Positions 12,388 through 21,095 are shown, numbered from the stretch's first letter. The stretch: 64,000 nucleotides of DNA from Enterobacter sp. C2 (GCF_019880405.1 NZ_CP082269.1:2728001-2792000), one strand, 5' to 3'. Translations and numbers: made by a program. Notes: generated by a model not told the origin, from the letters alone.

Positions 12388-13106
12388 CTGAGTTACCGAT
12401 TGACGAAAACACGCCGCGCATTTTAATCGTGGAAGATGAGCCGAAGCTGGGACAGCTGCTGGTGGACTATCTGCGGGCGGCAGGCTATGCCCCGACGCTG
12501 ATTAACCACGGCGATAAAGTGCTGCCCTACGTGCGCCAGACGCCGCCGGATTTAATGCTGCTGGATCTGATGCTTCCCGGCACCGACGGCCTGACCCTGT
12601 GCCGGGAGATCCGCCGCTTCTCCGATCTGCCGATTGTGATGGTTACCGCCCGAATCGAAGAAATTGACCGCCTGCTAGGGCTGGAGATCGGTGCCGATGA
12701 CTACATCTGCAAGCCCTATAGTCCTCGGGAAGTGGTGGCGCGGGTAAAAACCATTTTGCGTCGCTGCAAGCCCCATCGCGAGCTGAAAGAGCTGGATGCG
12801 GTCAGCCCGCTGGTGATCGACGAAGGCCGCTTCCAGGCCAGCTGGCACAGCAAGGCGCTGGATCTGACGCCCGCCGAGTTTCGCCTGCTAAAGACGCTTT
12901 CCAGCGAGCCGGGAAAGGTCTTCTCCCGCGAGCAGCTGCTGAATCATCTCTATGATGATTACCGGGTCGTCACCGACCGCACCATCGACAGCCACATCAA
13001 AAACCTGCGCCGCAAGCTGGAAGCGCTGGATGAGGAGCAGTCCTTTATCCGGGCGGTGTACGGCGTCGGATACCGCTGGGAAGCGGACGCAGGTCGATTG
13101 GCCTGA
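12384..13106 (+). CDS. baeR: BaeR, OmpR-family response regulator
   Basis: A 240-residue regulator with a receiver domain (acidic pocket VEDEP, phosphorylation site Asp61 in [11 protein letters not shown], Thr/Lys switch residues in VMVTAR and CKPYSPRE) and a C-terminal winged helix ([17 protein letters not shown]). It activates mdtABCD-baeSR, acrD and spy in E. coli. It is the last gene of the operon and is followed by a REP element. Confidence 0.97.
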   Translation: MTELPIDENTPRILIVEDEPKLGQLLVDYLRAAGYAPTLINHGDKVLPYVRQTPPDLMLLDLMLPGTDGLTLCREIRRFSDLPIVMVTARIEEIDRLLGLEIGADDYICKPYSPREVVARVKTILRRCKPHRELKELDAVSPLVIDEGRFQASWHSKALDLTPAEFRLLKTLSSEPGKVFSREQLLNHLYDDYRVVTDRTIDSHIKNLRRKLEALDEEQSFIRAVYGVGYRWEADAGRLA

Positions 13107-13111
13107 CATTT

Positions 13112-13146
13112 ACGCCCGGCGGCGCGCCGCTGGCCGGGCCTACGGA
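13112..13146. repeat. REP element
   Basis: A REP-type palindrome (ACGCCCGGCGGCGCGCCGC followed by GGCCGGGCCTACGG) directly after baeR. It may stabilise the 3' end of the long mdt-bae transcript. Confidence 0.7.
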
Positions 13147-13266
13147 TGACGGCGCTTTACCTGTTCTCTGTGCAGCGCTATAATTCCCGCCCTTAAAACA
13201 GGGGATTACCCCCTGCCCGCCCACCGAACTGCGGCGGATCTGACCTGTCATCAGAACGAGAACATC

Positions 13267-14628
13267 ATGTTTAAACCGGAACTCCTCTCCCCGGCGGGAA
13301 CGCTGAAAAATATGCGTTACGCCTTCGCCTATGGCGCGGATGCCGTCTACGCGGGCCAGCCTCGCTACTCCCTGCGCGTGCGCAATAACGAATTCAACCA
13401 CGAGAATCTCCAGCTGGGGATCAACGAAGCCCATGCGCTGGGTAAAAAGTTCTACGTAGTGGTGAATATTGCACCGCACAACGCCAAGCTGAAGACCTTT
13501 ATCCGCGATTTAGCGCCGGTGGTGGCGATGGGGCCGGATGCGCTGATCATGTCCGATCCTGGTTTAATCATGCTGGTGCGCGAGCACTTCCCACAGATGG
13601 ATATTCACCTCTCGGTGCAGGCTAACGCCGTCAACTGGGCGACGGTGAAGTTCTGGCAGCAGATGGGCCTGACCCGGGTGATCCTCTCCCGCGAGCTGTC
13701 GCTGGATGAGATCGCCGAGATCCGCCAGCAGGTGCCTGAGATGGAGCTTGAGATTTTCGTGCACGGTGCGCTGTGCATGGCCTACTCCGGCCGCTGCCTG
13801 CTCTCGGGCTATATCAACAAGCGCGATCCGAACCAGGGCACCTGCACCAACGCCTGCCGCTGGGAGTATAACGTCCAGGAGGGCAAAGAGGACGCCGTGG
13901 GTAATATCGTCCACGTCCACGAGCCGATCCCGGTGAAAAACGTCGAGCCGACGCTGGGTATTGGCGCGCCGACCGACAAGGTATTTATGATTGAAGAGGC
14001 CCAGCGCCCCGGCGAGTACATGACCGCGTTCGAAGATGAGCACGGCACCTACATCATGAACTCGAAAGATCTGCGCGCCATCGCCCACGTTGAGCGCCTG
14101 ACGCAGATGGGCGTGCACTCGCTGAAGATCGAGGGCCGCACCAAATCGTTCTACTACTGCGCCCGTACCGCGCAGGTTTACCGCAAGGCCATTGACGACG
14201 CTGCCGCCGGTAAACCGTTCGACATCAGCCTGATGGAGACGTTAGAAGGGCTGGCACACCGGGGCTATACCGAAGGCTTCCTGCGCCGCCATACCCATGA
14301 CGACTACCAGAACTACGAGCAGGGCTACTCGATCTCCGATCGCCAGCAGTTTGTTGGGGAGTTCACCGGCGAGCGCAACGGCGCGCTGGCGGCGGTGAAG
14401 GTGAAGAATAAGTTCTCCGTGGGCGACAGCATGGAGCTGATGACCCCGCTCGGTAACGTCAATTTCACCCTGGAGCATATGGAGAACGCCAAAGGCGAAG
14501 CAATGCCGGTTGCACCGGGCGACGGCTACACCGTGTGGCTGCCGGTGCCTTCGGATATGCAGCTGGAGTATGGTCTGCTGATGCGCAATTTCAACGGCCA
14601 GACGACGCGCAACCCGCACGCTGCTTAG
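13267..14628 (+). CDS. trhP: TrhP (YegQ), U32-family tRNA hydroxylation protein
   Basis: A 453-residue U32 'peptidase' family protein. The family signature EIFVHGALCMAYSGRCLLS is present, with four conserved cysteines (Cys170, Cys177, Cys193, Cys197) that would bind a metal or Fe-S centre. In E. coli YegQ/TrhP hydroxylates U34 of certain tRNAs to 5-hydroxyuridine with prephenate as a needed metabolite, so the name peptidase is historical. It is monocistronic, and the cyaR promoter begins within 50 bp after the stop. Confidence 0.96.
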   Translation: MFKPELLSPAGTLKNMRYAFAYGADAVYAGQPRYSLRVRNNEFNHENLQLGINEAHALGKKFYVVVNIAPHNAKLKTFIRDLAPVVAMGPDALIMSDPGLIMLVREHFPQMDIHLSVQANAVNWATVKFWQQMGLTRVILSRELSLDEIAEIRQQVPEMELEIFVHGALCMAYSGRCLLSGYINKRDPNQGTCTNACRWEYNVQEGKEDAVGNIVHVHEPIPVKNVEPTLGIGAPTDKVFMIEEAQRPGEYMTAFEDEHGTYIMNSKDLRAIAHVERLTQMGVHSLKIEGRTKSFYYCARTAQVYRKAIDDAAAGKPFDISLMETLEGLAHRGYTEGFLRRHTHDDYQNYEQGYSISDRQQFVGEFTGERNGALAAVKVKNKFSVGDSMELMTPLGNVNFTLEHMENAKGEAMPVAPGDGYTVWLPVPSDMQLEYGLLMRNFNGQTTRNPHAA

Positions 14629-14673
14629 CATCCAAGTAGTTCTAATGGGTTATTTTTTCAGGTGATATGAATC

Positions 14674-14716
14674 TTAGAATCGGATCACATACCGTTTCGC
14701 TTGATAAGGGTATTAT
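14674..14716 (+). promoter_or_regulatory. cyaR promoter with class II CRP site
   Basis: A CRP-like site TTAGA-N6-TCACA spans 14674-14689, with a strong right half and weak left half. Its centre lies 41.5 bases before the inferred RNA start (14723), the classical class II activator position. A -10 box TATTAT is at 14711-14716. E. coli cyaR is CRP-cAMP activated, so the arrangement is conserved. Confidence 0.85.
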
Positions 14717-14722
14717 CTCTGC

Positions 14723-14810
14723 GCTGAAAAACATAACCCATAAATGCTAGCTCTACCAGGAACCACCTCCTTGGCCTGTGTAATCTCCCTTACGCAGGCC
14801 TATTTTTTTT
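14723..14810 (+). ncRNA. cyaR: CyaR small RNA
   Basis: An Hfq-dependent regulatory RNA, nearly base-for-base like E. coli CyaR from the 5' GCTGAAAAACATAACCCATA onward, including the anti-Shine-Dalgarno loop ACCACCTCCTT and the terminator stem ending in eight T. It represses ompX, nadE, luxS and yqaE in E. coli. Synteny (directly downstream of yegQ) is conserved. Its 3' end also serves as the left attachment sequence of the P2-type island that follows. Confidence 0.96.
14795..14809. repeat. Left direct repeat of the island (attL-like, inside the CyaR terminator)
   Basis: The 15-mer CAGGCCTATTTTTTT occurs here and again at 21096-21110 in the same orientation. The region corresponds to the phage P2 attachment core known from E. 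coli locus I, which is the CyaR terminator sequence read on the other strand. Bases beyond the 15-mer agree only loosely. Confidence 0.8.
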
Positions 14811-15195
14811 CTTAATACCTTGAAATAGAAGGATTTATTTCTGCTCGCACCCACGCATTGACAACTCATCGAAAAAAGCCCCGCATTTGCGAGGCTTCTT
14901 TTTGGTCACATCCAGTGAATCTGTTACTGTCCTGACGTTGTCGGATGCGGTGAGGTTTCGGATCGCGCGTGCGATCTCCTGCAGACAATTTAAATTATTC
15001 ATGGGGAAATGATGCCGCCGGGCAAGGACAGCGGCAATTATGCGCGGTTTGTTTAGTGGTGACACAACAAAACCCTTTTTGGGAAAATCCTTGACTTATT
15101 GTTTAAAAAAATAAATTTTCATTTAATATGAGTTTCAACAATACGATTCTTATGCCAACTCGCAGGCTTACTTAAAGCTGTAATACGGAGAATAT
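14811..15195. other. Island left edge: doubtful small ORF and hairpin
   Basis: No gene can be assigned with confidence. A reverse-strand reading frame at 14835-15065 (76 codons) contains LQEIARAIRNL and ends with KKKPRKCGAFFDEL, but the latter stretch is simply a G/C hairpin (14872-14905) read as protein, and no good ribosome site precedes it. In an intact P2 prophage the late-gene activator ogr would sit here, but the ORF lacks its cysteine motif. The rest is AT-rich sequence leading into the next gene. Confidence 0.4.
14872..14905. terminator. Hairpin with A/T flanks (bidirectional terminator)
   Basis: The stem AAGCCCCGC/GCGAGGCTT is flanked by an A-run on the left and a T-run on the right, the form of a bidirectional intrinsic terminator. 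It lies just inside the island. Confidence 0.55.
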
Positions 15196-16053
15196 ATGTT
15201 TAATGAACTAATAAAATGGCTGATTAGTGCTTTAACATCTGCAGTTTTTTTGGGTGCCGTCGCATACTTCATGCGTTCTATCCTAACTAAATTTATCGGC
15301 AAATCTGTTGAGCATCGATTTGATAAAAAAATCGAAAAATTTAAGGCGGAAATTAGAGACAGTGAAAAAGAACTTGAACAAATTAGAGAATTTATGGGGT
15401 CAACTCGTAGAGAACGAGACTCAACACTTCAAACCAAACGTTTTGAAGCAGCTGAAACATTAATGCGCTCTCGCCAATTTCTTGGTCAATTTTCGATGCT
15501 TGTTGAGTATCTAAAGCTGCTCAATCTAGAAGAAATAACAAAAAATAGAAATGATCCTAAAATTACTCAATTCATCAAAGCTCTAACTGACCCTTTTGGT
15601 ATAGATGAAAAACTGAAAATTTATGGAACATTTGACCGAACCATGACAGAACTCTATCTCAACGAAAGAGTAAAAAAACTTTTTGATACATATCAATTCA
15701 TAATACTCAATGCCGTTATGATCATGAAAGTACTCAGCATGCCGGGCTTACAGATTAACCCTGACCTTTTCAAAAAAGATAGCCTAAAAAACATGGTTAT
15801 AGAATTAACCCCATTATCCAAAGATGGTTTTGAACAATTTGGAGATGGATACGCATATCACTGGACAAATTATTTCTACGACGAAATATTAAAAGAACTA
15901 AGAAATGAATTATTAGGAATCAGTAGCATGTCAAATGATACTGAGGCGGCTACAAAACTAGCATTGGATTCACGCACCGCAAAAGTTAAACTGCAAGAGT
16001 CTCTTGCAGCAAACGGTCTATCAGATCAATTAATCAATTCTAATGCAAAATGA
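15196..16053 (+). CDS. Uncharacterised membrane-anchored coiled-coil protein (island cargo)
   Basis: A 285-residue protein I do not recognise. Visible features are one N-terminal membrane segment (about residues 8-28), then a charged coiled coil (about 38-75, KKIEKFKAEIRDSEKELEQI) and a mostly helical, AT-rich-coded body without catalytic motifs. An AGGAG-like ribosome site precedes the ATG (ACGGAGAATATATG). It stands between the CyaR attachment site and gpS, where P2 tail genes and ogr would be. Strong AT bias against its neighbours marks it as acquired. A protective function for the prophage or host is possible but only a guess from position. Confidence 0.75.
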   Translation: MFNELIKWLISALTSAVFLGAVAYFMRSILTKFIGKSVEHRFDKKIEKFKAEIRDSEKELEQIREFMGSTRRERDSTLQTKRFEAAETLMRSRQFLGQFSMLVEYLKLLNLEEITKNRNDPKITQFIKALTDPFGIDEKLKIYGTFDRTMTELYLNERVKKLFDTYQFIILNAVMIMKVLSMPGLQINPDLFKKDSLKNMVIELTPLSKDGFEQFGDGYAYHWTNYFYDEILKELRNELLGISSMSNDTEAATKLALDSRTAKVKLQESLAANGLSDQLINSNAK

Positions 16054-16102
16054 CAATCAAATCTAAATAACTGAAAGATTTCTTAAGCTGCATATGCTTT
16101 TT

Positions 16103-16134
16103 AGCGGGGGTAGTTTACGTATAAACTACCCGCA
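16103..16134. terminator. Inverted repeat between convergent genes
   Basis: A near-perfect stem (GCGGGGGTAGTTTA against TAAACTACCCGC) lies between the convergent 285-codon gene and gpS. It lacks a strong T-run, so terminator function is inferred from position. Confidence 0.5.
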
Positions 16135-16169
16135 CTTACTCAAAACTGATGGCTCATGATTTTTTACTG

Positions 16170-16628
16170 TTACCAATTTTTTTCACTAACAAACATCACG
16201 ATAATATTCTCGATTAGTTTGTTATCCTCTTTACTAAACCCTAGTAACTGTTGTTCTGCATATTGAACATCTATAGCGTTATGATGTGGTCGATCTTTAA
16301 GGCCATACTGATGAATTCGCGCGATACGCTGCACTTTCCCGGTAAATTCCACCACAGCACTGTTTTCACGGCCAACGGCTTCCATGTAACGGCTCGTGCG
16401 CAGTTTCTGAAACATCGCCCTTTTGATTCGCCCGGTCTTTGCCCTGAGCGGCTGACGCTTACGCGCCTGATAGGGTGAACCGTCCGGGGCTTTTTGCTGT
16501 TTAATCCGTTGCTGTTGTGCCGTTCTGAGCTGTTTCGCAATTTTACCGGCAAGCCGTCGACGCCCTCCAGGCGACAGAGCAGCAATCAGCCTGGGGCGCT
16601 GGTCGTCAAAAGGTTTGAAGTCATTCAT
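16170..16628 (-). CDS. P2 gpS-like tail completion protein (phage virion morphogenesis)
   Basis: A 152-residue protein of the P2 gpS/virion-morphogenesis family (P2 gpS is 150), recognised by LIAALSPGGRRRLAGKIAKQ and the basic region around RKRQPLRAKTGRI. In P2 it completes tail tube or sheath ends. Its start overlaps the end of a gpR remnant by eight bases, the native P2 R-S arrangement. It is full length but is the only complete virion gene left. The final dozen residues are AT-coded and may be altered by the adjacent deletion. Confidence 0.85.
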   Translation of the reverse strand: MNDFKPFDDQRPRLIAALSPGGRRRLAGKIAKQLRTAQQQRIKQQKAPDGSPYQARKRQPLRAKTGRIKRAMFQKLRTSRYMEAVGRENSAVVEFTGKVQRIARIHQYGLKDRPHHNAIDVQYAEQQLLGFSKEDNKLIENIIVMFVSEKNW

Positions 16629-16691
16629 CCCAGTTACTCACCAGTTCACCATTGATATAAAGCGTTTTCGGCGGGGTGACAGGTTCAGGCG
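16621..16691 (-). pseudogene. gpR 3' remnant (P2 tail completion)
   Basis: About 23 codons are left, reading PPEPVTPPKTLYINGELVSN and ending at 16621. This matches the carboxyl end of P2-family gpR. The frame is cut at the deletion junction near 16690, beyond which the opposite strand encodes gpQ. Confidence 0.75.
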
Positions 16692-17198
16692 GTGCCGGAA
16701 TACCTGAGCGCGCTAAATTCCGCCTGGCTGAATGTATCCGCCACGCTGTTTCGTCGCAAGTATTACCAGAACGGTGCGCACGCGGGTTACATCATTTACG
16801 TGCCCGACGCGGCGCAGAGCAGCACTGACGTCGAAGCGCTGCGCTCCGCGATGCGTGACTCGAAGGGGCTCGGGAATTTCAAAAAACTGTTTTTCTATGC
16901 GCCCAACGGAAAACCGGACGGCATTAAGATCGTGCCGTTGAGCGAAGTCGCCATGAAAGATGATTTTTTCAATATCAAAAAGGTGAGCGCCGCCGACCTG
17001 CTCGATGCGCACCGCGTACCGTTCCAGCTGATGGGGGGCAAGCCAGAGAATATCGGCTCAATGGGTGACATCGAGAAGGTGGCATGGGTGTTTGTGCGTA
17101 ACGAGCTGACGCCGCTGCAGGAGCATTTTAAGGAAATAAACGACTGGTTAGGAATGGAAGTGATCCGCTTTAAGGATTACAGCATCGATACCGATTAA
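16692..17198 (+). pseudogene. gpQ portal protein, C-terminal half only
   Basis: 168 codons match the carboxyl half of the P2-family portal protein (about 344 residues in P2): PEYLSALNSAWLNVSATLFR, NGAHAGYI, GNFKKLFFYAPNGK and AHRVPFQLMGG are typical. The amino half is missing because of the deletion that joined gpQ to gpR. The GTG at 16692 is only the first possible start, not a native one. Orientation toward the cos site is as in P2. Confidence 0.85.
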
Positions 17199-17363
17199 CT
17201 CCGCCAAAATGCCGCCACCGGGCGGCATATCCTCAGTGCGAACCAGACGCCGCACATGCTGCGCAATCCCTCGCACACCACATCGCCCGACCTCACAGCA
17301 CAGCGCCCTACTACGACGCGCACAGACGCGTAAAATAAATCCTGCCACCATGGCTGGCGCGCA

Positions 17364-17382
17364 GTGCTATCCCCGCCTCGCC
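17364..17382 (-). other. P2-type cos site
   Basis: The reverse strand reads GGCGAGGCGGGGATAGCAC. The P2/P4 19-base cohesive end, as I recall it, is GGCGAGGCGGGGAAAGCAC, so 18 of 19 bases agree. It lies about 170 bp beyond the gpQ stop, on the side where cos belongs in P2. Confidence 0.85.
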
Positions 17383-17553
17383 TGCGCACTTGATCGGTCG
17401 CTTTTAATGCAGGTGCATGAGGAATACTGAACCGCACCAGCACCAGCTCATAAAATCTAAGATAAAAAACAAATGCAAATTGACGCAGCTTGGCAATGCT
17501 TCACTGCTATGACGGATGTCTGGAGAAAAACTCCAGACCTTCCAATATTCTAA

Positions 17554-19027
17554 TCAATTAAGAAGAGCTTTTACCTTATTTACTAAATCATCACAATACG
17601 TTTCATTTTGTCGAGTCCAAAGACTTAAAAACGCGCCGCGAATGATGACTTCAGATACAAAACCTAAACCCATGCCAATTTGATTAAAAATAAGATGAGG
17701 ATCTCTATTCGTTCTAGAAACGGATTCTACTACGGCCCTCACTTTTTCTTGTGATTCTGGCGGCAATTGGCAAGAAACCGTTAGTATTGCCAATACAGGC
17801 TCTATTTTATCTAATATATCGTCAAAAACACTACGTTCTGGCTGAGTGCCTGGCAATCTAAAAACACCTTTCGCATCATTATCTCTCTGAGAGGAATCAC
17901 CATCAATAATGCAAAGAGATTTAAATTTAATTGATGGATTCGCAGTATGTGACTTGTGGATTGATACTGCATTACCATCACCAGCAACAGCATGAACTTC
18001 TAGCTGATCATAATCGCTTTTTAATCTTTCCCGCAGAATTGCGTCAACCCAACATTTAGCAAATTCATCTTCAACAAATATTGCCAACTTTTTGTCAACC
18101 CTACCAGATATAGCTCTCAATGACTCAACTGTTAATCTTCCTTTTCTGAGGCGCCCGTCGATACATGCCCATATCGCCTCCTGCGGTAATGGCATCAGAG
18201 CATAATCACTATGCGTGGTGAATACTGCCTGAATCGATTTACGTTTAGCGACATCAATCAAATACTCAACCATTCGTCTTGTTGCCACCGGATGCAGTCC
18301 ATTTTCAATTTCTTCTATGAGAACCAGACTGTTATCAGATGCATTTTCTATCTCTGACACCATTCTTATAATTGATGACTCACCTGCTCCGAAATGGAAT
18401 TCTGAATAACGACTACCATTATTATTGCCTACAAAGAATTTTTCATCATGGCCGATATCAGTAACATTAAATGCAGATACATCTTTTCCTAAGATATGCT
18501 CAATCTGCTTGGCAACGCCTGCACTCAAGGTTGTTAAACTACCTGTATGCTGGTATGAAGAACGAGTCAATTTTTTATATTTTGTTTTTTCACCTGCTGG
18601 GACTGTACGTTCAATACCAAAGAAATACACATCTCTTGATACAACTTCATCCCTCGCCCATTTGGCACTTCTAAAACTACTAGTTCTACGGACTGTTTGT
18701 CTCGGATTTACACCTTTGTCTATAATTTCGTACTCAACCTTCCATCCTGCCATGCTTTCATCACCAATTGCACTTTTTGGAAAAAAAACACTAGGCTTGA
18801 TTTCTTTATAAGCACAACCGGCAACACCGAGGACAGAGGATTTACCGCTTCCATTAGGGCCGACTAAAGCTGTAACCGGGAATTCAAAAGAAATATCTTC
18901 CCCCAGAAAACCCACGAATCCTTCCAATTTTAGCTTTTAATAAATACTTCCCATAATTGTTCTGTTTAACCTTTTCTAACAACTCATTCACTACTGAAGC
19001 TCTGATTTCACTCAAACTTTCTGACAT
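17554..19027 (-). CDS. OLD-like ATPase-TOPRIM nuclease, probably frameshifted near its 5' end
   Basis: The open part (17554-18927, 457 codons from a TTG) has an ABC/SMC-type ATPase with Walker A LVGPNGSGKSS, Walker B SLVLIEEIENGLHP and switch FTTHSDY, followed by a TOPRIM-like part (LAIFVEDEFAK, AVAGDGNAV, CIIDGDSS). This domain order is that of OLD-family nucleases such as P2 Old. The native start is probably the ATG at 19027: it has a GGAGA ribosome site and encodes MSESLSEIRASVVNELLEKV. That frame joins the ATPase frame if one A is removed from the AAAA run at 18928-18931, giving 490 residues. It sits between cos and gpA, where P2 carries tin and old. The alternatives are that it starts at TTG, or is dead. 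Confidence 0.8.
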
Positions 19028-19088
19028 GTACAATCTCCATTTTGCAATGCAATCAATTGCCCAAATAAAACAGAATCCTCTGATAGTA

Positions 19089-19800
19089 CTACTCAAATGA
19101 AGCAAAATCATACTCCCAGATTTCATGAATGTGATATCTGAACACTTTGTTCCCGAAACATACTGTTGCCCCGCGTGCAAACACCTCAATCTCCCATCGT
19201 TCTGAGTTGATCTCTTCCTGAGCCAAATCGAAACGAATTTTGGCAATACGATCCCTTTGAGATTTTGTCATCCTGGCTGATGGCGCTTGTTTGCTCATTT
19301 TGAGCGGCGCATTGCTTCTTTGCTGTCGATTTTTACGAGGTGCGCCAGCTTTTAACGCGCCGTTAAGCACCTTCACGACGTCTGGCTCATTCCAGCCGAT
19401 AACCCTCGTGCTCAAGCAGATTTAAAACCGCTACGGCTTGCTCAGCTGGTGTGGAGATCATAACTGGATCGCCACCGTCGGTGAGCTTTCCACAGTTATT
19501 GACAGGATTCCGAGGCGCGGCAGAGCCGCTTTTTAAAGTCAAAGGCTCGATGGCCAAAATCTTTGGAACGATGCGCCATTCGGCTGCACGGTAACATGGA
19601 CGCGGTACGCCCCGAGGTGAGGGGCATAAATACCGACAACCCTCTCGATATTCTCCTCGTACTCGTTGACCTCATCCGTTACCTTATGGGCGACCTTGAC
19701 AGCCTGAGTGTCACGCGGCATATTTGCCCCAACCTGGGCGATGATATGCTGGTCAAACTCACCTTAAGGAGCAGCAGCAGCTCGCGATATAAGCCTATCA
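19089..19800 (-). pseudogene. gpA replication endonuclease, decayed C-terminal fragment
   Basis: Reverse-strand frames carry blocks typical of the end of P2-family gpA: VNEYEENIERVVGIYAPHLG at about 19590-19670, then, one frame over, AEWRIVPK, SAAPRNPVNNCGK and AEQAVAVLNLLEHEGYRLE at about 19400-19575. Losing one base near 19589 explains the frame change (ACC-CGT read as ACC-GTG). A further open frame of 108 codons (19089-19415, WNEPDVVKVLNGALKAG) probably continues the same region. The amino two thirds with the rolling-circle tyrosines are gone. Confidence 0.65.
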
Positions 19801-20338
19801 TCGGCAGAACAATAAGTTTTAAATGCGAGATACACAACTTTGATGCCTATGCGGTTGCGTCACAGTTTTGCCACTCACTTTGTAATTAAAGGAGGCAGTA
19901 TTATCACACTTCAATAGATTCTCGGGCATTCACGGATTGAGTAGATAATGATCTATGCACACTTTGCCTCCCAGTATCCACAAGAAGCGGTAAAGCTTAA
20001 TGCCTTACGGAAGGCACTGACGCTCAGAATGTCCACGCTTTAATAATTTATAGTGATTTTTAGTAGGTTTGCTTGCCAGGTAAACCCGTATTGCCTCCGC
20101 TGTAAGCGATGTAAAAACGCCCTTACTTAAGCAAATTTTTTCTTGCACTACTCTGCAAACGACGTTCCCCCTACTCCGCATGCATACCAAGCCCACATCT
20201 ACATCTGAATGATATGACTAATAAGATAACCTTAAAGGATTTGTGGTTTTTTGTTCAAACTCCTGAATCGCTTTTACTTATAGTAGATGACAGCAAATGA
20301 TTGTATCTATTAGGTGTTTTAGTAACAGGAGAGTACCG
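19801..20338. other. Non-coding remainder of the prophage, right part
   Basis: About 540 bases without a gene I can support. A 63-codon reverse frame at 20005-20196 has no clear ribosome site or family. The P2 regulatory and integration genes (cox, C, int), which should lie here before the right attachment site, are absent. Confidence 0.5.
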
Positions 20339-20854
20339 ATGAGTATGACTTTTTCAGCGCTTTGGAATGCGCATCCTGAAGTTCATGGGGATGATAATCC
20401 CTGTCGGCGGCGTGATGGACATAAAGCGTTTGATAATCAATGCGCCATTAGGCTTGGAACCGCCCTTGCCCGATGCGGTTACGATGTAACAAAACTTCAT
20501 GTTCACTTTTGCTGGTTGCATCCTAAAAGCGCGGGGCATATTTTACGTGCAGAAGAACTGGCCGATGCGCTCAAACGTACCTCTATACCCGGTGTTTTCC
20601 CTGCTATAAAAGTACACGCAGATAATTTTGAAGATGTGCTAAAAAACCGAACCGGTATCATCTTTTTTAAGGATTACTGGCGACGAGATAATGAAAGCTT
20701 TGTAAATCGTAGCGGCGACCATATCGACTTATGGAATGGCTCTCGTTTAACCTCTTTCTTCAGTTATGCTCGCATACAGTGGGGCTTCAGCGTCGAAGGG
20801 TTTCTAAGTGATTTTTTCAACTCTAAAGAAGTCTGGTTTTGGAGAGTATTATGA
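20339..20854 (+). CDS. Tae4-type T6SS peptidoglycan amidase effector
   Basis: A 171-residue protein of the Tae4 (NlpC/P60-like) amidase family. The catalytic cysteine is Cys35 in NQCAIRLG and the histidine His128 in GDHIDLWNG, both in the usual Tae4 motif context. Tae4 enzymes delivered by T6SS cleave the D-Glu-mDAP bond of peptidoglycan in rival cells. The ATG at 20339 has an AGGAGA site nine bases upstream and is preferred over the upstream in-frame ATG at 20297. It overlaps the next gene by ATGA. No T6SS structural gene is near. Confidence 0.85.
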   Translation: MSMTFSALWNAHPEVHGDDNPCRRRDGHKAFDNQCAIRLGTALARCGYDVTKLHVHFCWLHPKSAGHILRAEELADALKRTSIPGVFPAIKVHADNFEDVLKNRTGIIFFKDYWRRDNESFVNRSGDHIDLWNGSRLTSFFSYARIQWGFSVEGFLSDFFNSKEVWFWRVL

Positions 20855-21093
20855 GAAAACTAAAAATTTTCATTTGCACGATCGTCGGTGCCCTTTGCGG
20901 TGCTCTTTTGATGTACCTGCTATTGCCAGCGATATGTAACTACTTCGTTGGTCCCGTTTATGGCGAGGATCAGATGTCGGTTAATGCAGCTATCTTTTTT
21001 ATCGGCACGCCGGTGATGTTTCTGATTGGCGCAGTCGTTGGGTGGTTCCTGGGGTGGAAGTACATCAAACGTCCAGCGGATCGGGCATGTTAA
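20851..21093 (+). CDS. Two-TM small membrane protein, candidate immunity partner of the Tae4 amidase
   Basis: An 80-residue protein with two hydrophobic helices (about 4-25 and 45-67) around a short polar loop. The ATG at 20851 has GGAG six bases upstream and overlaps the amidase stop (ATGA), so translation is coupled. Known Tai4 immunity proteins are soluble and periplasmic, so this is not a classical Tai4; it may be an unrelated immunity protein or have another role. The stop codon lies two bases before the right attachment repeat. Confidence 0.7.
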   Translation: MRKLKIFICTIVGALCGALLMYLLLPAICNYFVGPVYGEDQMSVNAAIFFIGTPVMFLIGAVVGWFLGWKYIKRPADRAC

Positions 21094-21095
21094 GC

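Noticed and set aside
14835-15065. Reverse-strand ORF as P2 ogr
   Set aside because: It lies at the ogr position but lacks the zinc-binding cysteine pattern, has no good ribosome site and reads through a terminator hairpin.
17554-19027. Fused PARIS (AriA-AriB) system
   Set aside because: The ATPase-plus-TOPRIM order is compatible, but the total length (about 490 residues) is far below what AriA and AriB sum to, so a single-chain OLD-like nuclease is the simpler reading.
20297-20338. Upstream ATG for the Tae4 gene
   Set aside because: The ATG at 20339 has a strong AGGAGA site at proper spacing; the extra 14 residues are not part of the amidase domain.
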